Assembly (NCBI RefSeq): GCF_002979655.1
Contig: NZ_PCPG01000015.1
Span: 1 to 64,000, forward strand
Origin: Microbacterium sp. MYb45
GTDB taxonomy: Bacteria; Actinomycetota; Actinomycetes; Actinomycetales; Microbacteriaceae
Reading direction: 5' to 3'
Length of the DNA stretch: 64,000 bases
Shown here one piece after another: positions 8,625 to 17,004 of this stretch. Under the pieces are notes generated by a model that was not told where the DNA came from, did no database searches, and saw nothing but the letters and a program-made list of their open reading frames with translations. Numbering within the stretch: the first letter of the stretch is position 1; every line of letters starts with the position of its first letter. A program made the position numbers and the translations under genes.

Positions 8625-9810
8625 CCGCAGCCTCCCGCTCGTCGCTGATCGTCCCGGCACTGATCCGCACCACGTGGGCATGCAGCACCTCGGGGATATC
8701 CTCCTCCACCGCCGCCGTGACCACCACCTGCTCGTAGCCCGCCGTCAGGGTCGCGAGTCGCTGTCGTCGGTCGGCATCGAGTTCGGCGAAGACATCGTCG
8801 AGGATCAGCACCGGATCTCCGGCGGGGGACTCGCTGCGCAACAACTCGGCGGACGCCAGTCGGAGCGCGAGCGCGACCGACCAGGATTCGCCGTGTGAGG
8901 CGTAACCCTTCACCGGGAGATCACGCACACGCAGGACCAGGTCGTCACGATGCGGACCTGTGAGTGTGAGACCGCGATCGAGCTCGCTCGACCGCTTGGC
9001 TGCCAACGAGGCACGGAAGAGTTCCGCGATGTGCTGCGGATCACTGAGCTTGCCGCTGGCAGGGGATTCCTCCGCGCCCGACGCTCCGTCCTCTCCCTCT
9101 TCGGGATCCCCACCGCCGACCGACAGCGCCCACTCCAACTGCGGACGATGATCGGCGCCGGCGATGGCCTCATACGCGTCGGCCACCGGCTGCTGAAGAT
9201 CCGCAGCCAACCGCTGGCGCACCGTGATGATCTCGGAACCGAGTGCGACGAGCTTGTCATCCCAGACATCGAGCGTGCTCAGACCCTCACCGCGGATGCC
9301 GCGGGCTCGCGCCGACTTGAGCAGGGCGTTGCGCTGCTTGAGCACGCGGTCGTAGTCCGCGAGCACGGCCGAGATGCGGGGGATACGCTGAATGAGCAGC
9401 TGATCCATGAATCGGCGGCGCGCGGAAGGATCGCCACGCACGATCTGCAGATCTTCCGGGGCGAAGAGCACCACATGCGCGTAGCGCGGAAGCTCGTTCG
9501 GCTTCGACGGCGAGCCGTTGATGCGGGCCTTGTTCGACCCCTGCCGATTCACCTGCACCTCGGCGAGAACCCGCCGTTCGCCATGCGAGAGCCGCGCACG
9601 GATGACCGCGAACTCCTGGCCGTCGCGCACCATCGGCGCATCCGACGACACCCGGTGCGAACCGAGGGTCGCGAGGAAGACCACCGCCTCGGCGAGATTC
9701 GTCTTGCCCTGCCCGTTTCGACCGACAAGCACGTTCGGGCCGGGGTGGAGCGCGAGTTCAGCGGTCGCGTAATTGCGGAAGTCGACCAAGCTCAGGTGTT
9801 CCACGATCAC
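8617..9810 (-). CDS. recF: DNA replication and repair protein RecF
   Basis: SMC-like ABC ATPase of 397 residues that binds gapped DNA and helps RecO/RecR load RecA. Visible motifs are FRNY at about 11-14, Walker A GRNGQGKT (30-37), and the C-terminal signature/Walker B segment with LRLASAELL and LILDDVFAELD (about 330-355). A Gly/Glu/Ser-rich insertion (about 235-255) is a lineage-specific loop. The start is a GTG at 9810 with a TAGGCT -10-like sequence six nucleotides upstream of it, which would make the mRNA nearly leaderless. This matters because a hairpin and a foreign-looking gene separate it from dnaN. Confidence 0.96.
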   Translation of the reverse strand: MIVEHLSLVDFRNYATAELALHPGPNVLVGRNGQGKTNLAEAVVFLATLGSHRVSSDAPMVRDGQEFAVIRARLSHGERRVLAEVQVNRQGSNKARINGSPSKPNELPRYAHVVLFAPEDLQIVRGDPSARRRFMDQLLIQRIPRISAVLADYDRVLKQRNALLKSARARGIRGEGLSTLDVWDDKLVALGSEIITVRQRLAADLQQPVADAYEAIAGADHRPQLEWALSVGGGDPEEGEDGASGAEESPASGKLSDPQHIAELFRASLAAKRSSELDRGLTLTGPHRDDLVLRVRDLPVKGYASHGESWSVALALRLASAELLRSESPAGDPVLILDDVFAELDADRRQRLATLTAGYEQVVVTAAVEEDIPEVLHAHVVRISAGTISDEREAADD

Positions 9811-9859
9811 GCTGTCAGCCTACCTTCGGGCTCTGACATCTCCCTCCGGCGGATTCGAG

Positions 9860-9894
9860 CCGGCGGCCGCTCGAGTCCGTCGAGCAGCCGCCGG
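9860..9894 (-). terminator. Hairpin after the amidase gene
   Basis: Fifteen-base arms (9860-9874 and 9880-9894) pair with a single C/A mismatch around a 5-nt loop, immediately after the amidase stop and upstream of recF. There is no U-tract. If it works as a terminator, recF must use its own promoter. Confidence 0.6.
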
Positions 9895-9901
9895 CCGTTG
9901 A

Positions 9902-11665
9902 TCACGGAAGCGGTCCGTAGAGCGACGGCGAGGTGCGGGCGCCCGTGGTCTTCTCGAACGCATACGCGAGCCCCAGCAAGGTGCCCTCGTCGAAGTCCCG
10001 TCCGAGAAACTCCAGGTTCACGCCGCTGCCGGGAACAGACTCACCCTCGATCGTCCGACCCATCGGAACGGTCACGGACGGCATCCCGGTGTTCGGGCTC
10101 AATCTCATGTTCGTCCCCTGGGTCCCATATGCGTTCGTGCTCGGATAGACGATCGCGTCGAGATCGAGATCCTCCATCATCTGGGTCACGAGGGTCTTGC
10201 CCGCCGCGATCTGCACCGTGTGCGAGCCGGTGTCGCCGGCCCACGCCTCGTACGTCGCGTCGGTGACGGCGTTGCGTGCCTCGTAGATCGATCGCCGAGA
10301 CGTCACGAAGCTGTTCGTCGCGAGGATGTCCGTGAGCGTCCGTGCCTCGACCTCGGGACCGAGATGGGTGGCGATGTACTCGTCGAGGTCGTGTCGGAAC
10401 TCGTTCGTCGATCCGGATCCCTCGTTGAGCACGGCGGCGAAACCTGCCGGCGGCGTCACGGGCACGATGGTCGCGCCCTGGGCGGTCAGCGCCGCAGTCG
10501 CCTCCGAGAAGAGGCGGACGGTGCCGGAATTGGTCCCGACCATCGAGGGGATGAAGGCGATGCGCGCACCCTGCAGCGCATCCGGGTCGAGGAACGAGGT
10601 GTACGAATCGGGGACCAGTCCCTGCTGCCGTGCGGTGACAGGATCGGCTTCGTCGACTCCGACCACCGCGTCGAGTGCGATGGCCGCGTCGATGACCGAT
10701 CGGGCCATCGGTCCGCCCGTGTCCTGCGAAAGCGCCAGCGGGATGATGCCGTCACGGCTCGCCAAACCGACGGTGGGACGAACTCCGACGAGCTGGTTGT
10801 ACGACGACGGGACCCTGATCGATCCGCCGGTGTCGGTGCCGAAGCCGAGCGCGGCGAAATTGGCCGCGACGGCGGCGCCCGTCCCTCCGCTGGACCCGCC
10901 GGCCGTCTTCGTGGTGTCGTACGGGCTCGCCACGAGAGATGTCGAACCCGGTTCCTGGAACGACGAGAACTCGGAGACGAACCCGTAGGCGAACTCGTCG
11001 AGGCTCGCCTTCGCCATGATCACGGCACCGTCGCTGCGGAGACCGCTGACCATCGAGGCGTCGTTGGTCGTCTGGTTCTCGTTCCAGCACGCGCATCCAC
11101 CGGTCGTCACCATGTCGACCGTGCCGTAGTTGTCCTTCAGCGCGATCGGAACACCCAGCAACATGCTCGTCATACCCTGGGACGCACGGATCTCATCGGC
11201 CTCCGCTGCCGTATCGAGCGCCTTCGGGTTCACCGTGATGATCGAGTTGAGCGGACGACTTCCGCCCGGTACGACGGCACGGTCGTATGCCTCGATCCGA
11301 TCGAGGTACTCCTGCGTGATGCTCTGCGAACTCGCGACTCCCGCATTCATGGCTGACTGCATGTCGATCACCGTCGCTTCGACGAGCTCGAAGGGCCCGT
11401 CGTCGTAGATGATGCGCTGCGACAGATCTGCGAGATCGAGAATCGTGAGCTCACCGTCGGCATCGGTATCCAGGATGGACACGCTCGACCAGTCTGGCGA
11501 GGCTGTCGTCAGACCGAGCGAATCCCCTGCGATCTCCAGGTCTTCAGCCGTGAGCACGCAGGCGTCGGAAACGGGTGGGAGCTTTTGGTGGCATGCGGAG
11601 CGTCTTTCGTCTGAAGAGACGAGCGCGGCCGCACGGCTATGCGGAGCAGCCGTGCTCTGGGGCAC
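9902..11665 (-). CDS. Amidase-signature hydrolase with dockerin-like N-terminus
   Basis: Amidase-signature enzyme of 587 residues, hydrolysing an unidentified amide or ester. The Ser-cisSer-Lys triad is complete: K177 in ALKDNY, S258 in AGGSSGGT and S282 in GTDTGGSIRVPS. Before the catalytic domain, around 64-85, is an EF-hand or dockerin-like stretch, ILDTDADGELTILDLADL. Relatives with this architecture are, as I recall, secreted, yet residues 1-35 here (GTG start at 11665) contain no hydrophobic signal core, and no other frame upstream supplies one. The gene sits between dnaN and recF, 76 nt after dnaN, with its own hairpin behind it. Either it is a cytosolic variant, or its 5' end was lost on insertion, or the start lies elsewhere. 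Confidence 0.85.
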   Translation of the reverse strand: MPQSTAAPHSRAAALVSSDERRSACHQKLPPVSDACVLTAEDLEIAGDSLGLTTASPDWSSVSILDTDADGELTILDLADLSQRIIYDDGPFELVEATVIDMQSAMNAGVASSQSITQEYLDRIEAYDRAVVPGGSRPLNSIITVNPKALDTAAEADEIRASQGMTSMLLGVPIALKDNYGTVDMVTTGGCACWNENQTTNDASMVSGLRSDGAVIMAKASLDEFAYGFVSEFSSFQEPGSTSLVASPYDTTKTAGGSSGGTGAAVAANFAALGFGTDTGGSIRVPSSYNQLVGVRPTVGLASRDGIIPLALSQDTGGPMARSVIDAAIALDAVVGVDEADPVTARQQGLVPDSYTSFLDPDALQGARIAFIPSMVGTNSGTVRLFSEATAALTAQGATIVPVTPPAGFAAVLNEGSGSTNEFRHDLDEYIATHLGPEVEARTLTDILATNSFVTSRRSIYEARNAVTDATYEAWAGDTGSHTVQIAAGKTLVTQMMEDLDLDAIVYPSTNAYGTQGTNMRLSPNTGMPSVTVPMGRTIEGESVPGSGVNLEFLGRDFDEGTLLGLAYAFEKTTGARTSPSLYGPLP

Positions 11666-11741
11666 TGCTGACTCTCGCAGCCTGGTGTTTCGTGTTCCGA
11701 GCGTTGCTGTTTCCGACAGGTAACGGTCGAAAACCTCAGGA

Positions 11742-12884
11742 TCAGCGCAGGAGGAGGTTCGGCTGAAGAAGGTACTTGAACGAATCGAGACCGGCCTGAT
11801 CGACCGAAGTCTGGCTCGTGATGAGCACCGGGCTGAGCTTGTTGGCGTTGTCGCTCGACGTGAAGGTCACGCGGACGAACTCGCTCTTCACCGCACCGAG
11901 AGCCTCGATCAGATACTGCGGGTTCAGGCCGAGCGTGACTTCGTCGCCGCCCGAGAGAATCGCGTCGACGGACTCGGAAGCCCTGGCGTGCTCGCTGCCC
12001 GAAGCATCCATCGTCACACTGTCGTTCGAGAACGTGAAGCGAAGCGGCGCGGCACGGTCGAGCACGAGCGACACACGCCGGACGGCCTCGACGAGATCAG
12101 CGGTGTTCACGACCGCGTAGTGGTCGGTCTGCTCGGGGAAGAGGCGGCGGACCGGCGGGAAGTTGCCTTTGATCAGCAGCGATGTGACCGTCTTGTTGCC
12201 GGCGGTGAACGCGATGATCTCGCGGTCCCCTGCTCCGGAGAAAGCGATCTGGATGGTGCCGGCGTGGCCGAAGGTCTTTCCGACCTCGAGCAGCGTACGC
12301 GCCGGAACCAGTGCGGTCGCCTCGACGGATTCCCCGTCCCACGGAACGTCACGGAGAGAGACCCGGTAACGGTCGGTCGCGACGAGGCTGAGGCTGTGAC
12401 CCGACACCTCGAGCTGCACGCCGGTCAGCACCGGGGTCACGTCGTCGCGGGAAGCCGCGAATCCGACCTGCGAGATCGCCGTACCGAAGTCATCGGCAGG
12501 AACGACACCCGAAGACCCGCTCACCTCGGGGATCGACGGGTATTCCTCGACGGGCATGGCCGCGAGGGTGAACCGGGCGGAGCCGCAGGTGACGGTGATG
12601 CCACCGTCTTCTTCGACAGCGATCTCGATCGGAGCGTTCGGAAGCCGGCTGGCGATGTCGGAGAGAAGTCGACCGTGCACGAGGATCGTGCCCGGGGTCT
12701 CGACGGTGGCTTCGATCGTCGTCCGTGCGGAGGCCTCGTAGTCGAAAGCCGAAAGTGTGAGTCCGGAACCGTCCGCCTCGATCAGCACACCGGCCAGGAT
12801 CGGCTGCGGGTTGCGCTGCGGCAGAAGCTTGACGACGAACGAGACAGCCTCGCTGAAGACATCGCGGTTGACCTGAAACCTCAC
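11742..12884 (-). CDS. dnaN: DNA polymerase III sliding clamp (beta subunit)
   Basis: Ring-forming processivity clamp of 380 residues, the usual length, made of three similar clamp domains. Recognisable stretches are MRFQVNRDVF at the start, the second-domain core (TGVQLEVSGHSLSLVATDRYR) read as two blocks, and the C-terminal end where relatives carry a (M)PMRL-like tail but this protein ends KYLLQPNLLLR. The GTG start follows AAGGGAG at a good distance. It lies downstream of dnaA across the origin candidate and is transcribed in the same direction. Confidence 0.97.
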   Translation of the reverse strand: MRFQVNRDVFSEAVSFVVKLLPQRNPQPILAGVLIEADGSGLTLSAFDYEASARTTIEATVETPGTILVHGRLLSDIASRLPNAPIEIAVEEDGGITVTCGSARFTLAAMPVEEYPSIPEVSGSSGVVPADDFGTAISQVGFAASRDDVTPVLTGVQLEVSGHSLSLVATDRYRVSLRDVPWDGESVEATALVPARTLLEVGKTFGHAGTIQIAFSGAGDREIIAFTAGNKTVTSLLIKGNFPPVRRLFPEQTDHYAVVNTADLVEAVRRVSLVLDRAAPLRFTFSNDSVTMDASGSEHARASESVDAILSGGDEVTLGLNPQYLIEALGAVKSEFVRVTFTSSDNANKLSPVLITSQTSVDQAGLDSFKYLLQPNLLLR

Positions 12885-13378
12885 TGGTGCTCCCTTGTCG
12901 TCGAACTGTGACGCGTTGTCGTCGGCCCTGCCGGTGCAGGGCTTCCCATGCTAGCCCCCTGTTCGCCCGGATCCCTACGCCGGAGTTCTTGTCGTTCGTT
13001 CGACGGTTCTCCCCACCGTCTGGTGATGGGATCGCGCCTTGAAAGACTTAACTCCTTAACGGTGTTAACAGCTGTGGATACTGTGGATAACTCGGTGGAT
13101 AGCAAGAGCGAGTAAGGAACTACACGCTTGTCAGTTGTGGAATCCCTGAGGAATCCGCGGGCTGGGGCCGACTACGGGTGCGGAGGCTCCCCCATAGTTA
13201 TCCACAGGTTTGATCGATTGACCCACATTCGTCCCGATCAGACTGACAGTCATCCACAAGTTATCCACATGTGCATAGAGGCATCTATCCGGCGCCGGGA
13301 ATGCCTGTCAGGACGCGAAAAGGGGGACCCAGCACCCCTTCGGATGCCGAGTCCCCCTCATACCCGCGTGTCGCGGCG
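12885..13378. other. Candidate chromosomal replication origin (oriC)
   Basis: This 494-nt gap between dnaA and dnaN contains no gene and a cluster of DnaA boxes. Exact TTATCCACA boxes occur at 13198-13206 and 13261-13269 (plus) and 13082-13090 (minus). One-mismatch boxes lie at 13073-13081 (minus, GTATCCACA) and 13250-13258 (plus, TCATCCACA). Weaker matches are at 13094-13102 and 13135-13143. The AT-richest piece, with three TTAA-containing repeats, is at about 13047-13068, directly beside the 13073 boxes, and is the natural candidate for the unwinding element. Box orientation inverts around 13150. Confidence 0.85.
13319..13358 (-). terminator. Intrinsic terminator of dnaA
   Basis: On the minus strand, shortly after the dnaA stop, a GGGGGAC/GTCCCCC outer stem continues into a second paired segment (CGGCATCC with GGGGTGCTG, including two G-T pairs). 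It is followed by TTTTC. This is one of the best-formed intrinsic terminators in the window and separates dnaA transcription from the origin. Confidence 0.8.
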
Positions 13379-14770
13379 TCAGCGACGCCCGAGCTGCGTG
13401 GTGATCTCGGTGACCTGGTTGTAGATCGAACGTCGCTCCTTCATGAGCTCGCTGATCTTCTTGTACGCGTACATGACGGTCGTGTGGTCACGGTTGCCGA
13501 AGAGCTGACCGATCTTCGGGAGGGACAGGCTGGTGCGCTCCCGACAGAGGTACATGGCGATCTGTCGGGCGGTGGCGATCTGCTGCGATCTGCTGGAACC
13601 GTAGAGGTCGTCGACCGTGAGCTTGAAGTACTGCGCCGTGGCCGTGATGATGTCCGTCGGCGAGATGATGTTGTCCTCGGCCGTGTCGATGATGTCGCGG
13701 AGCACGGTCTGGGCCAGCGAGATGTCGAGTGCCGATCGATTCAGGCTGGCGAAGGCGGACACCCGGATGAGGGCTCCTTCGAGCTCACGGATGTTCGAGG
13801 AGACCACGGTCGCGATGTACTCGAGGACCTCGTCGGGGATGTGCAGCGCCTCGCTCTGCGCCTTCTTCCGGAGGATCGCGATGCGTGTCTCCAGGTCGGG
13901 AGCCTGCACGTCGGTGATCAGACCCCATTCGAAGCGGCTCCGCATCCGATCCTCGAAGCCGGTGAGATGCTTCGGGGCGACGTCGCTGGTGATGACGACC
14001 TGCTTGTTGTGATCGTGCAGCGTGTTGAAGGTGTGGAAGAAGGCTTCCTGCGTCTCGGCCCGCCCCTGCAGGAACTGGATGTCGTCGATCAGGAGGATGT
14101 CGACGTCGCGGTACCTGGCCTGGAACGCGGCGCCACGGTTGTTCGCGATCGAGTTGATGAAGTCGTTGGTGAACTCCTCACTCGAGACGTAGCGAACCTT
14201 GACCCCGGCGTAGAGGGACTGCGCGTAGTCACCGATCGCGTGGAGGAGGTGCGTCTTCCCGAGGCCGGAGTCGCCGTAGATGAACAGCGGGTTGTAGGCC
14301 TTCGCGGGGGCTTCGGCCACGGCGACGGCGGCCGCGTGGGCGAAGCGGTTCGACTGGCCGATCACGAAGTTGTCGAAGGTGTACTTCGGATTGAGCCGTG
14401 ATTCGTGGCGCAACTGTGTCGGCTGCTCCATCGGCGACTCCACACGGACCTGCTCGTGTCGCCCGAAATCGCCCACCGCGATCGGCGCCGCCTGCTGCTC
14501 GGCCAGCTCGTGATTGACCACGACCCGATATGAGGTCACTTCCTCGCCGATGTGCGAGAGCGCCTCCATGATCGGCAGCCGCAGGCGCTTGTTGATCTGC
14601 GCGGCGGTGAGATCGTTCGGCACCTCGAGGTAGAGCGTCGCGGACATGACGCCGGCCGGGACGGCCAGACTCAGAAATCCCTGCAGCTGGGGAGTGACAC
14701 GATCGTCATCGACCAGAAGCTCCTGCACCGTGGTCCAGATGGGGACGTCGGGCTGGGCAGGTGATGACAT
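13379..14770 (-). CDS. dnaA: Chromosomal replication initiator protein DnaA
   Basis: AAA+ initiator of 463 residues that binds DnaA boxes and opens the origin. Domain I is at about 1-90 and a short linker at 90-125. The AAA+ domain has Walker A GDSGLGKT (166-173), Walker B LLIDDIQFLQG and sensor segments. Domain IV ends with the DNA-binding signature GNRDHTTVMYAYKK. The linker domain is short compared with mycobacterial or streptomycete proteins, which is usual for Microbacteriaceae. The ATG follows CCGGAGCGTC. Two DnaA boxes in its upstream region point to autoregulation. Confidence 0.98.
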   Translation of the reverse strand: MSSPAQPDVPIWTTVQELLVDDDRVTPQLQGFLSLAVPAGVMSATLYLEVPNDLTAAQINKRLRLPIMEALSHIGEEVTSYRVVVNHELAEQQAAPIAVGDFGRHEQVRVESPMEQPTQLRHESRLNPKYTFDNFVIGQSNRFAHAAAVAVAEAPAKAYNPLFIYGDSGLGKTHLLHAIGDYAQSLYAGVKVRYVSSEEFTNDFINSIANNRGAAFQARYRDVDILLIDDIQFLQGRAETQEAFFHTFNTLHDHNKQVVITSDVAPKHLTGFEDRMRSRFEWGLITDVQAPDLETRIAILRKKAQSEALHIPDEVLEYIATVVSSNIRELEGALIRVSAFASLNRSALDISLAQTVLRDIIDTAEDNIISPTDIITATAQYFKLTVDDLYGSSRSQQIATARQIAMYLCRERTSLSLPKIGQLFGNRDHTTVMYAYKKISELMKERRSIYNQVTEITTQLGRR

Positions 14771-14816
14771 GACGCTCCGGACGAGGAATCGAGGCGGGGT
14801 CGACGTGCTGTGCCCC

Positions 14817-14925
14817 TGTGGATAACTTAGGATGCCACGGTAGTCACCGCGGCTGTGAACGGCAACCTGCCCTTGAAAATACGCGCGCGTGTTGTGCTCG
14901 CCGGGCGAGCCCCGGTTGTGGATAA
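14817..14925. promoter_or_regulatory. dnaA: DnaA boxes in the dnaA upstream region
   Basis: Two exact DnaA boxes (TGTGGATAA, minus orientation) lie at 14817-14825 and 14917-14925, exactly 100 nt apart, in the 315-nt gap between the divergent dnaA and rpmH genes. They probably serve autoregulation of dnaA and may be a second part of a bipartite origin. Apart from these boxes and the rpmH promoter the gap holds no gene. Confidence 0.75.
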
Positions 14926-14971
14926 TGGCTGTGCGGTTCGTGCCGGTGGTCGACCACGGAAGCGCGCAGAT

Positions 14972-15000
14972 TTGCTCTGCGCGCCGGTAAGACGTACCCT
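14972..15000 (+). promoter_or_regulatory. rpmH: Promoter of the rpmH operon
   Basis: TTGCTC (14972-14977) and TACCCT (14995-15000) are separated by 17 nt, giving a good vegetative sigma-factor promoter 86 nt upstream of the rpmH start. The transcript would have a leader of about 80 nt. Confidence 0.55.
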
Positions 15001-15085
15001 AAGTCGGTTGACTTATGCCTTTTTCGGCAGTTCCCCATGTCTCCGGTCGAAGTGAATCCGGTGGCAGCATTCCCGGAGTGATTCC

Positions 15086-15223
15086 ATGAGCAAGCGCACT
15101 TTCCAGCCCAACAACCGTCGTCGCGCCAAGAAGCACGGCTTCCGTGCCCGCATGCGTACGCGTGCCGGCCGCGGCATCCTCGCTGCCCGCCGTGCGAAGG
15201 GCCGCACCGAGCTCTCTGCGTAG
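15086..15223 (+). CDS. rpmH: 50S ribosomal protein L34
   Basis: A 45-residue, very basic protein (MSKRTFQPNNRRRAKKHGFR at its start) identical in length and motif to actinobacterial L34 of the large ribosomal subunit. It is the first gene of the conserved rpmH-rnpA-yidD-yidC-khpB-rsmG block. GGAGTGATTCC precedes the ATG. Confidence 0.97.
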   Translation: MSKRTFQPNNRRRAKKHGFRARMRTRAGRGILAARRAKGRTELSA

Positions 15224-15229
15224 TCCACT

Positions 15230-15583
15230 GTGCTCGCCCGCCCGTATCGGCTGACCCGCGGGAGCGACTACCGTCTGGTCGTTCGACGCGGATCCCGTTG
15301 TGGCGGGGCGCGCGTCATCACCTCGATGTTGACGACGGGCGAGAGCAGGGCCGCGAGGTTCGGATTCATCATCAGCAAGCAGGTAGGCACCGCTGTAGTG
15401 CGCAACACCGTGCGTCGGCGACTCAAAGCCGTGTGCGCGGAAGCGCTGCAACGCGTTCCCGAGGGCACGGATGTCGTCATCCGTGCCCTTCCTGCGTCGG
15501 CGACGGCATCCTTCGCGGAACTCCGCGCCGATGTTGATCGGTGTCTGAGCCGACTCGCCCCAACGGTCGCGGTGTCGGCATGA
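15230..15583 (+). CDS. rnpA: Ribonuclease P protein component
   Basis: Protein subunit (117 residues) of RNase P, which matures the 5' ends of tRNAs together with the catalytic RNA. The N-terminal YRLTRGSDYRLVVRRG and the RNR motif VVRNTVRRRLK are diagnostic. The start is a GTG 6 nt after the rpmH stop. Its own stop overlaps the yidD start (ATGA). Confidence 0.96.
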   Translation: MLARPYRLTRGSDYRLVVRRGSRCGGARVITSMLTTGESRAARFGFIISKQVGTAVVRNTVRRRLKAVCAEALQRVPEGTDVVIRALPASATASFAELRADVDRCLSRLAPTVAVSA

Positions 15584-15930
15584 CCGCTCTCCCGGCCTCG
15601 TCCATCGGGACGGCGCGCATGCAGTCGCAGGATGTGCTTCGCAGCGTTCCCCTGGTGCCGCGCAATCTGGTGCTGGGATTCCTCACCGCCTATCGCAAGG
15701 TGATCTCCCCTATGTATGGAGATGTCTGTGCGTACTACCCCAGCTGTTCCGCCTACGCTGTAGGTGCGGTGCAGCAGCACGGCGCGGTGAAGGGGGCGGT
15801 GCTCTCGGCATGGCGCATCCTCCGCTGCAATCCCTGGACCAGCGGTGGCGTCGACGACGTCCGTCCGCATGAACACTTCCGCTACGACCTGACTGCACAC
15901 GGTTTCGTCGTCCCTTCCCGAAAGGACTGA
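15580..15930 (+). CDS. yidD: Membrane protein insertion efficiency factor YidD
   Basis: Small (116 residues) membrane-associated protein that aids YidC-dependent insertion. The signature CAYYPSCSAYAVGAVQQHG and the CNPW motif are present. The ATG at 15580 overlaps the rnpA stop, so I prefer it to a GTG 39 nt further upstream. The N-terminal 25 residues are a variable extension, and yidC follows 3 nt after the stop. Confidence 0.93.
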   Translation: MTALPASSIGTARMQSQDVLRSVPLVPRNLVLGFLTAYRKVISPMYGDVCAYYPSCSAYAVGAVQQHGAVKGAVLSAWRILRCNPWTSGGVDDVRPHEHFRYDLTAHGFVVPSRKD

Positions 15931-15933
15931 TCG

Positions 15934-17004
15934 GTGGGTCTTGACCTTCTGCTAGCCAGCTCCACTCCCAGCGATGCACCTGCTGCGGGTGGCTTCGATC
16001 TGATCGGCACCATCCTCTGGCCGCTGAAGTGGGTCGTCGAACTCATCCTCGTCGCCTGGCACTGGCTGCTGACCACCGTCGGCCTTCCCGCCGCATCTGG
16101 TCTCACCTGGGTGTTGTCAATCGTCGGACTCGTCATCGTCGTCCGTGCCGCCCTGATCCCGCTGTTCGTGAAGCAGATCAAGAGCCAGCGAAAGATGATG
16201 GAAATCGCTCCTGAACTGCGAAAAGTTCAGGAGAAGTACCGAGGTAAGAAGGATCAGCTCTCTCGCGAGGCCATGAGCCGCGAGACGATGGCCCTGTACA
16301 AGAAGCACGGCACGACGCCGATGTCGAGCTGTCTGCCGCTGCTCGTGCAGATGCCGATCTTCTTCTCTCTTTACAGCGTGCTGAGTGACGTCAGCAAGCA
16401 CGCCAAGGACAGTGTCGGTGGCGTCGGGTTGCTGAGCCCGGAGCTCACCAAGGAGTTCTACGACGCGAAGCTCTTCGGAGTCGCTTCGCTGCACGAGACC
16501 CTGGGCAACGCGGTCGACGCGCAGAACACGACCGCGATCGTCATCCTGGTCACGCTCGTCGTCCTCATGATCGCCTCGCAGTTCTTCACGCAACTGCAGA
16601 TCATCTCGAAGAACCTGTCGCCCGAGGCCAAGACCGGCCAGGCGTACCAGATGCAGAAGATCATGCTCTATGTCCTTCCGCTGGGCTTCATCTTCTCGGG
16701 TGTCTTCTTCCCGCTCGGTGTCGTCGTGTACTGGTTCATCTCGAACCTCTGGACCATGGGACAGCAGTTCCTCGTCATCCGTGAGATGCCGACTCCCGGC
16801 TCTGAAGCCGCCAAGGCCCGTGAAGAGCGCCTCGCTCGTAAGGGCAAGGCGATCGACTCCTCCGGCAAGGTCGTCCCGATGGCCGCATACGAGGCGGAGC
16901 AGCAGCGTCTGCTCGAAGAGGCCGAGAAGGCCAAGGCGGAAGCACCGAAGCGTCAGCAGCCGGTGGGTAAGAAGCGCGCGAAGAAGAAGGGGAGCGGCTC
17001 ATGA
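15934..17004 (+). CDS. yidC: Membrane protein insertase YidC/Oxa1
   Basis: Insertase of 356 residues that integrates proteins into the cytoplasmic membrane alone or with SecYEG. It has five hydrophobic segments (about 22-52, 58-78, 125-150, 200-225, 240-275), the conserved arginine in VVRAALIP of the hydrophilic groove, and the cytoplasmic hairpin KKHGTTPMSSCLPLLVQMP. The C-terminal 70 residues are a long charged Lys/Glu tail. The start is GTG, and the stop overlaps the khpB ATG. Confidence 0.96.
   Translation: MGLDLLLASSTPSDAPAAGGFDLIGTILWPLKWVVELILVAWHWLLTTVGLPAASGLTWVLSIVGLVIVVRAALIPLFVKQIKSQRKMMEIAPELRKVQEKYRGKKDQLSREAMSRETMALYKKHGTTPMSSCLPLLVQMPIFFSLYSVLSDVSKHAKDSVGGVGLLSPELTKEFYDAKLFGVASLHETLGNAVDAQNTTAIVILVTLVVLMIASQFFTQLQIISKNLSPEAKTGQAYQMQKIMLYVLPLGFIFSGVFFPLGVVVYWFISNLWTMGQQFLVIREMPTPGSEAAKAREERLARKGKAIDSSGKVVPMAAYEAEQQRLLEEAEKAKAEAPKRQQPVGKKRAKKKGSGS

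Noticed and set aside
13047..13068. TTAA repeats as a small regulatory RNA or promoter
   Set aside because: They fit better as the AT-rich unwinding part of the origin, next to DnaA boxes.
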